Shown here piece by piece: positions 12,201 through 23,868 of a stretch of DNA of 64,000 nucleotides. Numbering within the stretch: the stretch's first letter is position 1; each line of letters begins with the position of its first letter. This DNA is from Penelope pileata. Lineage: Eukaryota; Chordata; Aves; Galliformes; Cracidae. The notes below the pieces were generated by a model. The model was not told the origin of the DNA, ran no database searches, and worked only from the letters and a program-made list of their open reading frames with translations. The position numbers and the translations under genes were made by a program. The stretch spans positions 124,181-188,180 of the forward strand of contig WBMW01005742.1 of NCBI GenBank assembly GCA_013396635.1. The letters are read 5' to 3'.

Positions 12201-13577
12201 TCACAGAGTGTAATCATTTAGTATGTATATATCTTTACCAAATAAACTGAAAGGGAAACAAAGAGCAGTACAAGGAACACCTGATTAATTAATCATTAAT
12301 CAGTAAAATTACTATAGGTACTGGTGGTCATCTGAACACAAGGATAGCAGGTATTCTGCTCATCACTACTGACCTTCCTGAGTGAATCAATTGGTGTATC
12401 ACTTGGTTGAAATACATACAGGAATAAAAAATTATAAGGGTGCTTTGTTTATGTAGTTCTTCAAATTGATACCATAAGTCAAACAGATCAGCAGACAGCT
12501 TTAAAGCTAATACATCAGAGTTAAAAAGAGGTTTCCTTGTACACGAGATTTGTTTAAAAGTTAGAGACTAAGTTAGACAAATACAAAACAGCTCAGATTT
12601 AAGTTCTTTTCTTTAAGGAAAAAAAAAAGAAGAAGACTTGAACAAGGAGAAACAAAAAGTGCAAATTCAGTGAGAGTGTTTCAAGAAAAAATCAAAAAGA
12701 AATCAATTCATCTTAGAAGGTAGTAAGGGGATTAATAAATTACAGGGAAGAGAATGAAAGATAATACTAAAATCAAAAACAATTTCCTATTTTTTTCATA
12801 GACTGTCTCCAGAAGATGAATTTTACAAATATATTGATAACTATGAAAACTAAGTCTACATGTTCTTCTCCAGAATACAGGCAGGCTCTTTTAATTCACA
12901 TGCTGCAATTTGCTAAACAGTATTTGTTAAACATGGTCCCGATTAAACCACTGTAACAATATAAGCATTTCATCGATTTATTTTCAGCCTGCTTCTGTAA
13001 ACTGAAAACAAGCACAATTATATATGTAGTAGAAAGTTGTTGTATATTATTTGGCAGTTAAATTTAGATTCATCTCTGTTTTCATCCTCCACACAGCTCC
13101 AAGCCTTTGTAAAGCCGCTTCCAATGACCTTCATATTAAGAACATGTTTTGTGCCTTTGTTTATTAACTAGTGTTTTTAAATAAAAAAATATTACTAGTA
13201 TGTGTAGATATAGCTCACCACAATTTAGAACATTGGCTTTTGCATTAGCAAATGCTTTGTTACATCTCATTGTATTTAAATGAAGGAATATAATAGCTAA
13301 AAAGAATTCATACACTTCTACAACAGATATTTAAGAGCTATAAAGGTCAAGAGCCATGACGACTTTTTTTTACACTTTCCTTTAAAAATCAAGGTGCTAT
13401 GTAGATGGCATTTCTCATGAAAGTCGAAGGAGTCTATACACAGAATACACAGCTTAGGCATCATCACCGAAAGCTTCTTTTTGCTGTCCCACCAAAATGC
13501 TACTTTGTTATCATTAAGGATCAAGGCTTCAGATCAAGATAACACGCTTACCCCCTTGACCAATGCGTTATATTTTC
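12201..13577. other. Unrecognised AT-rich DNA with a small palindrome
   Basis: Nothing gene-like. A perfect 9-base stem, CTGATTAAT/ATTAATCAG with a 5-base loop, lies at 12,281-12,303. It is short and AT-rich, so it may be chance. Confidence 0.5.
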
Positions 13578-14163
13578 CCCTGGGGTCAGTGCTGGGTCTG
13601 GTCTTGTTTGATATCTTCATCAACGACCTTGATGAGGGGATTGTGTCCACCCTCAGAAAGTTCAATGATGATACAAAGCTGCAAGGAGTGGCTGACACGC
13701 CAGAAGGCTGTGCTGCCATTCAGCAACACCTGGACAGGCTGGAGAGTTGGGCAGAGAGGAACCTGATGAGGTTCAACAAAAGCAAGTGTAGAGTCTTGCA
13801 CCTGGGGAGGAATGCATCAGTACAGGTTGGGGAATGACCTGCTGGAGAGGAACTCTGTGGAGAAGGACCTGGGGGTCCTGGTGGACAACAGGTTGGCCAT
13901 GAGCCAGCAGTGTGCCCTGGTGGCTAAGAAGTCCAATGGGATCCTGGGGTGCATTAAAAAGAGCATTGCCAGCAGGTTGAGGGAGGTGATCCTCCCCCTC
14001 TCTACTCTGCCCTGGTCAGGCCTCAGCTGGAGTAGTGTATCCAGTTCTGGGCTCCCCTGTATAAAAAAGACAGGGNCTGTGCGACCTGCTGTAGGGAACC
14101 TGCTCTGGCAGGGGGGTTGGACCCGAGGTCCCTTCCAACCCCTACAATTCTGTGATTCTGTGA
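13578..14163 (+). mobile_element. CR1 LINE with RT remnant
   Basis: A plus-strand CR1 starting inside the reverse transcriptase palm (residues GSVLGLVLFDIFINDL) and ending in the 3' tail ATTCTGTGATTCTGTGAT at about 14,163. The catalytic-box region reads FNDDTKL where FADDTKL is usual. The frame at 13481-13837 covers the palm; the next part (13812 onward) continues in another frame after an indel. At the single N (14,076) the sequence jumps from the 'GSPLYKKD' region straight to the last 90 bases. Several hundred bases of consensus are missing there. Confidence 0.93.
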
Positions 14164-14265
14164 TATGAAATAGCTATAAATGAGTAAAAGAACAGGAGAA
14201 TGTCATCCCAAACTAAGCAGTATTCTTAAGATAAATATTATCTTATTAAGAGACTTATCAAGAGA
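14164..14265. other. Spacer between two opposed CR1 copies
   Basis: About 100 bases of non-CR1 AT-rich sequence separating the tail of the plus-strand copy from the abruptly ending minus-strand copy. Confidence 0.6.
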
Positions 14266-14676
14266 GTCCCTCTCTGTAGAGCTCCTCTCCAGCAGGTCAT
14301 CCCCCAGCCTGTACTGGTACATGCGGTTATTCCTCCCCAGGTGCAAGACTCTACACTTGCTTTTGTTGAACCTCATCAGGTTCCTCTCTGCCCANATGGC
14401 AGCACAGCCTTCTGGCGTGTCAGCCACTCCCCCCAGCTTCGTGTCATCAGTGAACTTGCTGAGGGTGGACACTATCCCCTCATCAAGGTCATTGATGAAG
14501 ATATTGAACAAGACCGGACCCAACACCGACCCCTGGGGAACACCGCTAGTTACAGGCCTCCAACTGGACTCTGTGCCATTGATCACTACCCTCTGAGCTT
14601 GGCCAGTCAGCCAGTTCTCAACCCACCTCACCGTCCACTCATCTATCCCGCATTTTCTCAGCTTTGCTATCAGGAT
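14266..14676 (-). pseudogene. CR1 ORF2 reverse transcriptase fragment
   Basis: It continues the same ORF2 after the gap. Visible landmarks are the palm motif SGVPQGSVLGPVLFNIFINDL and the catalytic box, which reads FTDDTKL (codons at about 14,437-14,454) where FADDTKL is usual. The two aspartates are kept. The single N at 14,395 bridges GCAA to WAERNLMRFN, skipping roughly nine residues present in the plus-strand neighbour. The frame then leaves CR1 at about 14,266 and ends in unrelated sequence. Confidence 0.88.
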
Positions 14677-15562
14677 NNNNNNNNNNNNNNNNNNNNNNNN
14701 NNNNNNNNNNNNNNNNNNNNNNNNNNNNNNNNNNNNNNNNNNNNNNNNNNNNNNNNNNNNNNNNNNNNNNNNNNNNNNNNNNNNNNNNNNNNNNNNNNNN
14801 NNNNNNNNNNNNNNNNNNNNNNNNNNNNNNNNNNNNNNNNNNNNNNNNNNNNNNNNNNNNNNNNNNNNNNNNNNNNNNNNNNNNNNNNNNNNNNNNNNNN
14901 NNNNNNNNNNNNNNNNNNNNNNNNNNNNNNNNNNNNNNNNNNNNNNNNNNNNNNNNNNNNNNNNNNNNNNNNNNNNNNNNNNNNNNNNNNNNNNNNNNNN
15001 NNNNNNNNNNNNNNNNNNNNNNNNNNNNNNNNNNNNNNNNNNNNNNNNNNNNNNNNNNNNNNNNNNNNNNNNNNNNNNNNNNNNNNNNNNNNNNNNNNNN
15101 NNNNNNNNNNNNNNNNNNNNNNNNNNNNNNNNNNNNNNNNNNNNNNNNNNNNNNNNNNNNNNNNNNNNNNNNNNNNNNNNNNNNNNNNNNNNNNNNNNNN
15201 NNNNNNNNNNNNNNNNNNNNNNNNNNNNNNNNNNNNNNNNNNNNNNNNNNNNNNNNNNNNNNNNNNNNNNNNNNNNNNNNNNNNNNNNNNNNNNNNNNNN
15301 NNNNNNNNNNNNNNNNNNNNNNNNNNNNNNNNNNNNNNNNNNNNNNNNNNNNNNNNNNNNNNNNNNNNNNNNNNNNNNNNNNNNNNNNNNNNNNNNNNNN
15401 NNNNNNNNNNNNNNNNNNNNNNNNNNNNNNNNNNNNNNNNNNNNNNNNNNNNNNNNNNNNNNNNNNNNNNNNNNNNNNNNNNNNNNNNNNNNNNNNNNNN
15501 NNNNNNNNNNNNNNNNNNNNNNNNNNNNNNNNNNNNNNNNNNNNNNNNNNNNNNNNNNNNNN
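14677..15562. other. Assembly gap of 886 N
   Basis: A run of unknown bases inside the minus-strand CR1. The flanks are the endonuclease on one side and the RT palm on the other, so the missing part should be mostly CR1 ORF2. The stated gap length is smaller than, or roughly equal to, what a full ORF2 would need. Confidence 1.
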
Positions 15563-16053
15563 ACCACCTGCGACAGAAAATTATCTTCAACACATTGGAG
15601 GAACCGCCTGGACCGCGCGTGCCGGGCCGTGTGGCTTACCCAGCGGATGTCCGGATAGTTAAAATCCCCCATCAGGACCAGTGCTCGGGATCGCGAGGCT
15701 ACTTCCAGCTGCTTGTAGAAGGCCTCATCGACTTCCTCTTCCTGATCAGGTGACCTGTAGTACACCCCCACAACAGTGTCACCCATTCCAGCCTGGCCCT
15801 TAATCCTCACCCACAGGCTCTCTACACGTTCTTCACCCTCCCCCAGATGGAGCTCAGTACATTCTAGTTGCTCTCTGACATAAAGAGCAACTCCGCCACC
15901 TTGCTTCCCCTGCCTGTCGTTCCTGAAGAGGACATAGCCATCCATGACAGCATTCCAGTCATGTGAGGTGTCCCACCACGTCTCTGTGATTGCAACGAGA
16001 TCATGGCCCTGCGACCGCACACAGATCTCCAGCTCATCCTGTTTATTACCCAT
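15563..16053 (-). pseudogene. CR1 ORF2 endonuclease domain
   Basis: The N-terminal apurinic-type endonuclease of CR1 ORF2, which nicks target DNA for reverse transcription. The frame opens with MGNKQDELEIC. It carries the catalytic-glutamate motif ITETWW (Glu24) and the RQGKQGGGVALYV segment. The GDFN motif (residues 129-132, Asp130 and Asn132) lies near its end. The 163 visible residues have no stop before the assembly gap. The later SDH motif would fall in the gap. The start shown is the first Met of a frame that also runs upstream (residues LLAKHH), so it is not necessarily the element's true start. The domain looks well preserved, but the copy as a whole cannot be called functional because its 3' part is missing. 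Confidence 0.88.
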
Positions 16054-16100
16054 ATGGTGCTTTGCAAGGAGACAGCACTTGAAGCATATCTCTTTGAGGT

Positions 16101-17982
16101 AAGATCTTTATGTCATAAATGAACCATGTCCTCTCTGCAAAAACAACAAAAAAATAATAAATAAAACAAACATATAGCTTTATATTGGTGATGGGTCTCA
16201 TTTTCTGATTAGATGCAATCAATGATTAAACATGTATTTTCCTCCAAACAATCTTTGTAATGGTGCTGTACACAAATTGCATGGTCTTGCATTTTGCTGT
16301 AGGGTAATTATTTCAAAACAGTATATTAAAAATATGTCATAAATTATGATTAATGCATTTTTTTTCTCCAGATTTTTACTTCTTTGTTGTAGTTCTGCTT
16401 TCATTTACCTAGGTTTATTTCTGGCAGATATTGTTCATGTTTGTGTATAAGTTTTGAACCTTATAGTTAAAATACAGCTTCTATTGATATTGCTGCTGTA
16501 CAACAAAATATATGAGTACACATCCTTCTGTTGTTCATGCTATCCTGCAAATACCCAAGCTTTTATATATTGAATAGAACTGCATTTTAAAATGTCCCTC
16601 AATTGGAGAGAGCTTCAATCTAAAACTGTAAACTCAAAATTCTAAAAAGATGAAGATGTTTGGTTCTGTACTATCATTTAAATTTGCTTTTCTACCAAAA
16701 GTAGTTCTAGTCAGTTATGTTAACTCTTAGCCTGAGAAAGACTTTTCTAGATGCCTCCAAAATAAATTTTATTCAAAGTTTGACACAAGAAGAAGGAAAT
16801 AATATAAACACAATGTGTGGAACACATTTGAAACAAAACTCTAGCCATGATTCATAGGACACCCTTAAAGCAAAACCCTAGAAAAAAAAATCTAGAGAAA
16901 GATCACACTTCTCAAAATCAACTTCTTGTTAAAATTTTACTTGATAATAATCATTTCTGTATGGCAGAAATTTAAATCAAGAGAATCAACACAACTCATA
17001 CATCTTTTTCAATTAGTATAACATTCTGTTCTCTGAAATTATTATAATTTAGTTATTGATAGATGTATTTAATCATATTTCATTAGGAATTTTGCTCCAG
17101 TAGTCTTAGATCAGGCCCTGATAAAAATCAGTCGAAAAGGTTACATGTAAATGAAAACAAAAATTCAAGAGTCTAGTAAACATACTCCATAAAGTTTAAA
17201 ACAACTGAATTATAGACTTAGTATTTTGTATGAAGTCTGTGTATGAGAACAAATCTAACAGTATGAAATGAAAACAAATTATTTACAGAAATGTTTAGGA
17301 AGAATTGACTTTTTCCTTTCTATATTTTATAAGCCTGTTTTGCAAACACGAGATGGAAAGCAATTTTACTTTCAAAACTGAAATATTATACACATTAACC
17401 TTTGAAGAAAGCTAAACCAGTGTGAATGTGATAATGGGAGAAAAACACTATATTTCAAATGGATAACTAGCTACTTGTCAAACATTTAGTATATTGTTCT
17501 GTTTTCTATCTTCAGTAGTTATATATGATTCACTAGGTATTTATAATGAATATATTTTGTCTTTTCTATAATCTCTTCAGTTCTGAAAGAATTTTAGTGT
17601 GAATCAGCATTTATCAATATTGATCTCTTTAAACTAAGAGTTATCTTCCTGCCTGCACAGAAAATAAAAGACTAATAACTCACTTCCCAATTCATCCCCC
17701 AAGGTATTTCTGGCTCATATTGTCTGGCTTCTTTCAACAGCTTCAATAGGTAACACAGATGGTGAGTGATGGTGGCCACTGCCTTCTCTGGTTTAGACAA
17801 TTATCTCACTAGCCACATGGAAAGGTTCCTAATGAAAGACTTCGAAAGTATAAAAGATTTCTTTGTTCTTGTTCATTTAGTGATTTGTAATGCTACTTTT
17901 GGATAATTTCAGCTATTTCTTTTTCTCAAAAAAAAAAAGTCAAGAACTCTAACATAATACATCAAATTTGTTAAACCAAACA
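16101..17982. other. Unrecognised AT-rich DNA
   Basis: No gene, RNA or known repeat recognised. The open frame at 16,219-16,404 (minus) has no domain. Confidence 0.5.
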
Positions 17983-18272
17983 TAAAATCATAGAAGCATC
18001 AAGGTTGGAAAATGCCTTAAGATCATCAAGTCCAACCATCAGCCTGACCCACCAAGTCCCATAACTACACCATGTTCCTTAATGCCACATCTACACATCT
18101 CTTAAATACCTCCAGGGATGTGGGCTCCACCACTTCCCTGGGCAACCCATTCCAATGCTTTGTCACCCTGTGAAGAAATTCTTCCTAATGTCCAATCTGA
18201 ACCTGATGCTGCACAACTTGTTGCCATTGGCTTGTGTCCTATCACTTATCAGCTGAGAAAAGAGACCCATAC
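17983..18272 (-). mobile_element. CR1 LINE 3' end, minus strand
   Basis: The minus-strand CR1 tail (AAAATCATAGAAGCATC) is followed by AAGGTTGGAAAATGCCTTAA and ATCATCAAGTCCAACCATCA, a 3' untranslated type typical of one CR1 subgroup. The ORF2 C-terminus follows (TTCCCTGGGCAACCCATTCC). The copy fades out near GCTGAGAAAAGAGACC. The plus-strand frame at 18118-18372 is its antisense shadow. Confidence 0.9.
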
Positions 18273-19194
18273 AATGACTTGTACAAAGATTAATTCTTAC
18301 TGGATTGACAACAAACTAACAACTGAAAAACTCTTTTCTTCAAAGAAAATATTAAATGGATATTTCAAATGATGAGATTAGAAGCAGTGTGGCAAGACCC
18401 AATATAGTGTCTTCACTTCCAATTTGACCTTAGATGCCCAGTGACCTTAATCCTAGATCATTAAGTTGCACCCAGAAGTAGAAATTCAGGGCTAAAGAGA
18501 AAATTCTGTAGCAGTTATAATTTGAATTCCACGTATGTAGAAGCTGCTGTATCAAATACTTAACTACGAGAAAACAGTAAAAACTACAGACAAAAGTGTA
18601 TTATCTGAAGAAAGACAAAGACATGCCAGTGATTCTCTGGAGAGAAACACAAGTGTTTTACTTTGAGAAATTACTAATCAGATACGTGAGTTCAATGAAT
18701 AGGATAGCCTATTACTGAAGATGAGAAAAATGTCTGAAAAACATAGCAGGTCAAACACAAACAGGAAATTAAGAGAGCCAAAAAAAAAAAGAAACAGACG
18801 AACACCTTTACTGAATCATATATCACCATAACTACTTAAGACCTAAAAGATCCAAGTAATAAATTGCAAATCTACTGCCAGAATTGTGTAACCTGCCATT
18901 GCAGACTGACATTATGCCAGATTATTGGGAGGTTCCTGCATAATTCTATCTACATGAAGGGATGAAGGAGGGACCCTGAGAATTGCAGCTCTGTGAGTCC
19001 GGCTTCCATCCCTGACAAGACAGCAAAAACAGCAGCAAAACGTAGGGTGTTATGTGTTATTTCCTGTTCTTAGGGTACTGAGAACAAGAAAGAGGAGCAA
19101 TTTTTTCCACTGTGTAAAATCACATAATTACTGTTGCATACAGTTCTTATTTCTGGACCTCAAAAAAAAAAAAAAAAAAAGGAGTGAGAGAGAG
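18273..19194. other. No recognised feature
   Basis: AT-rich DNA with an A-rich run near 18,780 and an 18-base A tract near 19,163-19,180, just before a possible CR1 relic. No gene recognised. Confidence 0.5.
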
Positions 19195-19370
19195 AGTGTA
19201 AAAGGGATCAAAGATTTGGAGCAGCTCCTTAAGGAGAGAGAACCAGAAAGGGCTGGGGCAGCTCATTTTGGAGAGGAAACAACTGTTGAGACACATGGTC
19301 ACCTCTTACAATTGGCAAAAATAAACATCTGTATCAAATCCCATGGTATGGGAACTGCGGACACTTGAGG
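19195..19370 (+). repeat. Possible diverged CR1 fragment
   Basis: The order ATCAAAGATTTGGAGCAGCT, CCTTAAGGAGAGAGAACC, GGGCTGGGGCAGCTCATTTT, GGTCACCTCTTACAATTGGC parallels the CR1 ORF2 end ('kMirgLehLsyeerLrELgLFsLe..LiaalqY'). Similarity is partial and no 3' tail is seen, so this is tentative. Confidence 0.4.
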
Positions 19371-21298
19371 AAATAAGCAGGAGATAAGTTGAAATAGGTC
19401 AAACAAACTGCTTCTAAGGTAAAGTGAATGCATGGACTATCCCATGGCTGGAAGGTCTGAGTGAGAACTGTACTGACTGGTAGCCCAACTCCAGCATTTC
19501 TGGTAGCAGGGGAGAAGCAAGTGGCCAGGTTTTTGTTCTACCCCTAAACAATGTCTTCTGCCACTGTCAGAGACAAAATCTGAGCTAGAAGAATTGCACT
19601 TCTACCCTAAAATATGTCTTAAGTTCTTATGCAGATTTGTACAATTCTGACTGCACAAAGTTTGAACATTAAAAACTGCTAACTAGAGGTGAAGTTCGGG
19701 AGGAAAGCTAACATCGTGTGAATATAAAGTGGAATTGCAATTGCATATTTTTTCCTGTAGCTATGTTGAGATGACTTCTGGAAGATGACTACTGCTTCTC
19801 ACTAGAAGGTAATTCATGAGTTAATAAGGTAGAGTTAGAATTAGCATTAATTCAATTCTGTGAGATATTCTTAAATTCCATGGTATTCCAAAATCACATT
19901 TTCTGTCTCTTGGACAAATTAATCTTCACAGACTTTGAATTGAGAACATTTATAAAAGTTATTCAATTACATGTTATACCATAACCGGTCTTATTGTTGT
20001 TACGTTATTATAAAGGAAATAGTAGTCTGCTATTTTTCATTAATATTTCATTTTTAATTAGAAATCCATTCATTCTAGTTCTTGAAATTAACTTGATCCT
20101 TCAGAGACAGTTGACCAATGTTCTTTGGCTGAATGATCCCATCCTACTTTAGGAAAATGAAAGGAGAAATTGTAATAAAAGAGAACTTCTAAATTCTTAT
20201 AGGAATGATTTTGAACTCAATATTGCTTTCCTTCCTCCAATATAAAAGCCATCTATTTTATTTACTTATGTTTTACTCCAAAAATTAAATTTCTGATACT
20301 TTAAGGACTGTATAAAGTGATCAGAAATTGCAAATCTTTGACTGTACAAAACAAGCAAATAAATAAATCCCCAAACCTTGATGATTTAATACTTATCTAG
20401 ATAAAAGATTATTATTCAAAGATGACATTTCTTTTTTTTTTTTTCCTCTATACAATAGAGCAAATTAGCCTCATCTTACTACCTATTTGGAGAATTATAT
20501 ACTAACGTCTCATTATTTTTCAGCTTACACAATCTGAAAAATACCCTCTAATACTGTCAGACAATTACATTTCACAGTTTTAGCGATATGTAATTATCAG
20601 TACTGCATCTGGAATACAACCATATTTTTATTTCAGTAACATAGCTGCTACCACTATCAGTTTTGTATGTCTGAAATTAGGACATCTTTTATTGTGAAAT
20701 AATTATGGGATCCATAAAGAGAACATTTCTGTCACTCAGCTTAACCCTGTCTAGCTATACTTGTCCACAAGAACATAACAATTAACACTTCAGGTAATCC
20801 TGAAAGCTCTTATGTGTTAGAGTAGTTTCCTTGGGATATAAATTCCTATTAAACTTCAAAATCGTCGTTCCCACCAGTAAAGTTTGGAAGGATTCTATCT
20901 TTAGATCAGTAGTAGTCATCCTGTGTCCTCTCATTACATCCAATATTGCCCAAATCCCCAGTTAAAAATTATGTTTGTAATGCTTATTTTACTTATCCCA
21001 TCTCTAAGTATGTTATACTTCCTTGAAGAGCTAGATCATTTATAGATGTCCCAAAAATATTTTAATGAAAAGTAAAAATATCTGTATATCCTGAACAACA
21101 AAAAAAATATACTGAGGACTTTATTTTCAAGCGGTGGTACTACCTAACACTGCACTAAGTGCAGAGTGGGAAATCAGTCAGGCATGTGCTACTTTACTGA
21201 AACCAACAAGGAGGCTTTCAAGGCCTTGAGAAATACTTATACCTGTCATGCAGAAAGAAACACATGGTGGCCAGTGCAGAGATAATCCTAGCTTTAGA

Positions 21299-21301
<3 letters not shown>
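19371..21301. other. Unrecognised AT-rich DNA
   Basis: Nothing gene-like is recognised. Short T and A tracts only. Confidence 0.5.

Positions 21302-21344
<43 letters not shown>
21302..21344 (+). repeat. Poly(A) tract of 43 bases
   Basis: An uninterrupted run of 43 A, followed by T7, A7 and a single N at 21,364. No retrogene or SINE body is recognised immediately upstream, so it need not be a retroposon tail. Length in such runs is unreliable in assemblies. Confidence 0.97.
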
Positions 21345-21347
<3 letters not shown>

Positions 21348-23434
21348 AATTTTTTTAAAAAAANGAATAAATAAAAATATCTATATTCTTTAGATAAAAA
21401 TATTTAAAATGATATTCATAAAAATCATATTTCTTTCTTATGGCGTTGCAGATTTTCTTTTCTGTTTATTTCTGCATTTATTCATTTTATTCATTTTTTG
21501 TGAAATTCATTTTTTGATCTAGAAAAATAAATTTTCTGTGAACCAATAAAGCAAGTTGGATGGAAGCTGTAACAGCCGCTGTATTACCTCCATTCAAAGG
21601 TCTAGTTCTACAAAAGCAGTCAGGCTCAATCCCTTTAAGAGATCTGCAAGCACTGTGATTTGATTCGACTATCCTATAGAAAACATACAGATAAAGAGAT
21701 CTGAAAGGAGCCATTTAACTTGGGCCACATACTAGATTGGATACTTATGTAAGTAAATCAGTATAGATCATTCCCATCTAATTAACTGCAGCTTCAGTGA
21801 AATCAGTCGTATTAATACAGCCAGTCCAGCTTGACAGTAATGTCTGTGCTCACTACCACCAGCATAGTTCACATTAATAGTTACGCTTGCAAAGCACACA
21901 GAAGCAGTAAATGCACTCTTTTATGTTATTACTATAAAACATGAAAAAAGGTTTATTTTCATGAAAAAAAATCAGCCCAAAATGTAAATATTACTTTGTC
22001 TTTTCTTTCCAAAGAATCACTTTAATAAATTAAGCGTCTGAGCTGTTTAAAGAGCTTCCAGAAGCTTTTTGGATGGATCTTGAAACTCCAACCAGCTTAC
22101 AAAGCAGTTCCCAGCCCTTTCCACTCATTATGCTTGTGACAGGGTCCTAGAGGCTAAAACTCAAATGTGTTTCTTCAGAAGCCCTTACTCTGAGTAATGT
22201 AGGTGGTGACCCAAATGATAAAATGTTCCTGGCTTTTTGTCTAACCATTAAGCAAATGAGAGGGAAAGAGACTTAGAGATAGGTAGAGATATTTCAAGGA
22301 GTTTGAATTTGGGTGCCAAGAGGGGTTGATTGCTAGGCAACTACAACTGAGCAGGAAACAATATGGAACTTCATTAAAAGATGGAGAAAGAACGAAGGAA
22401 TAACATGATTTCTCAGAAACAAATATAAGTGATGAACACCCTTATTGGCCTGATGTGAGCTTTGGGATGTAAAGAGAACTAGAAATAATGGGAAGGGGAA
22501 AGGAGAAAAAAAACAACTGTTAAGGAACTTGATTAGGGAGTAGATATCAACATAGAGAGTGATCTGGTACAAAGTCTATTTCTCTGAAACTAATCAGAAG
22601 GTTTGAGCAGGGATGGAGGATCATATAAAACTATGTCTGTTATTCTCACCGCACATTATAGAACTTATTTAACTCATTCTCTCAATTTAGGGGAGAGCTA
22701 CAAATAGTATTGATAATTACCTTTCTTCTTAAAATTGAGGTGATTTTTGCCTAAAGAATTTCCAGGGAAAAAAAAAATAGAAATCAGAATCATTTTGCAG
22801 ACCCCAAAAATTAAAACAAAAAATATATTCTCACATTTGAAGTGATATAGCCTCTGAAATGTATCCATTTCTCAAGAGGGTTCAGGTGGATTTCTGCCTC
22901 ATTGAGACAAGATAGCTCCAAGGATGTAATACATCAGAGCTAAGAACAAATAGGCTGTGATTGCAGAAGTGAAAGATATTAACAGATCTACAGAGCTTTT
23001 GGCCTGAGGACTAAGAGTGGTTGTTGTAGACTAAAGAGTCCCAGAGATCTGTTTGTTTCCTCAGAGTCAGCCTGTGAGCAGGAAAGAAGGAATTGAGCCA
23101 AAGAGAAGAGCTGTCTGAAACGGAAAGCTTTTGAAAGGAAGGAGTGCTCCTTCTAAATAAAAAAATAAGATAAAGAGATAAAATTCAAAAAGGAATGAAT
23201 TGGCAAGAGGGAAAGACATTATTAAAAATGTATATATTGTATTCAATATATATATTGCATACATTAGTTTGAAACATTTGCAGCAGATGCCTTACAAGAG
23301 GCCTTTAACTTGAGGAGAGCAATCAGAATTTTCTGAAAACAAAGTCCCTTCTCGTATTGTGAAGGCAGAATGTAAACTGAGCAGTTAACTAAGAAAATCT
23401 TTCTTACAGTCTATGTATGAGGACTGCTCGGAAA
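21345..23434. other. Unrecognised AT-rich DNA
   Basis: No gene or repeat family recognised. The minus-strand frames at 21,487-21,714, 22,333-22,572 and 23,067-23,264 are chance frames from AT-rich sequence. Confidence 0.5.
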
Positions 23435-23868
23435 ATAAAATCATAGAATCCTTAGAGTTGGACGGAACCTTTAAAGGTCATCTAGTCCCACTCCCCTGCA
23501 ATAAACGGGGATGTCTACAGCTAGATCAGGTTGCTCAGAGCTCAGTCCAGCTTGACTTTGAATGTCTTGAATGTCTTGAATGTCTTCAAGGCTTCCATCA
23601 CCTCTCTGGGCAACCTGTTCCAGTGCTTTATCACCTTTACCATAAAAAACTTTTTCCTTATATCCAACCTAAATCTCCCCTCTTTTAGTTTGAAACCATT
23701 TCCCCTTGTCCTGTCACCACAGACCCTGCCTAAAGAGTTTGTCCCCTTCTTTCTTGTAGCCTCCCTTAAGATACTGATAGGCCTCTATCAAGTCTCCCCA
23801 GAGCTGAACAGCCCCAGCTCTCTCAGCCTGTCCTCGTAGGAGGGGTGTTCCATCCCTTGAATCATTTC
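23435..23868 (-). mobile_element. CR1 LINE 3' end, minus strand
   Basis: Minus-strand CR1: tail AAAATCATAGAATCC, untranslated region AAAGGTCATCTAGTCCCACT, then ORF2 end (CCTCTCTGGGCAACCTGTTC; CTCCCCAGAGCTGAACAGCC; CTCTCAGCCTGTCCTCGTAG). It contains a local triplication of GAATGTCTT at 23,560-23,586. The two plus-strand frames here are antisense shadows. Confidence 0.93.

Larger units (their letters stand above)
14266..16100 (-). mobile_element. CR1 LINE, minus strand, interrupted by gap
   Basis: A long minus-strand CR1 of the same subfamily as its plus-strand neighbour. The 5' side is at about 16,100 and endonuclease coding is intact from 16,053. Its low-coordinate side stops abruptly near 14,266 in mid-element, without the 3' untranslated region or octamer tail that CR1 needs to insert. 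The 3' end was therefore lost by later deletion or mis-assembly. It contains an 886-base gap and a single N (14,395) replacing about 28 bases that the plus-strand copy still has. Confidence 0.92.

Noticed and set aside
14341..15753. Long plus-strand frames across the gap
   Set aside because: Antisense shadows of CR1 held open by N bases.
14203..16053. Apparent 616-residue protein on the minus strand
   Set aside because: Nearly half of it is N. The two ends are CR1 ORF2 pieces joined across an assembly gap whose length is uncertain, so it is not one proven reading frame.
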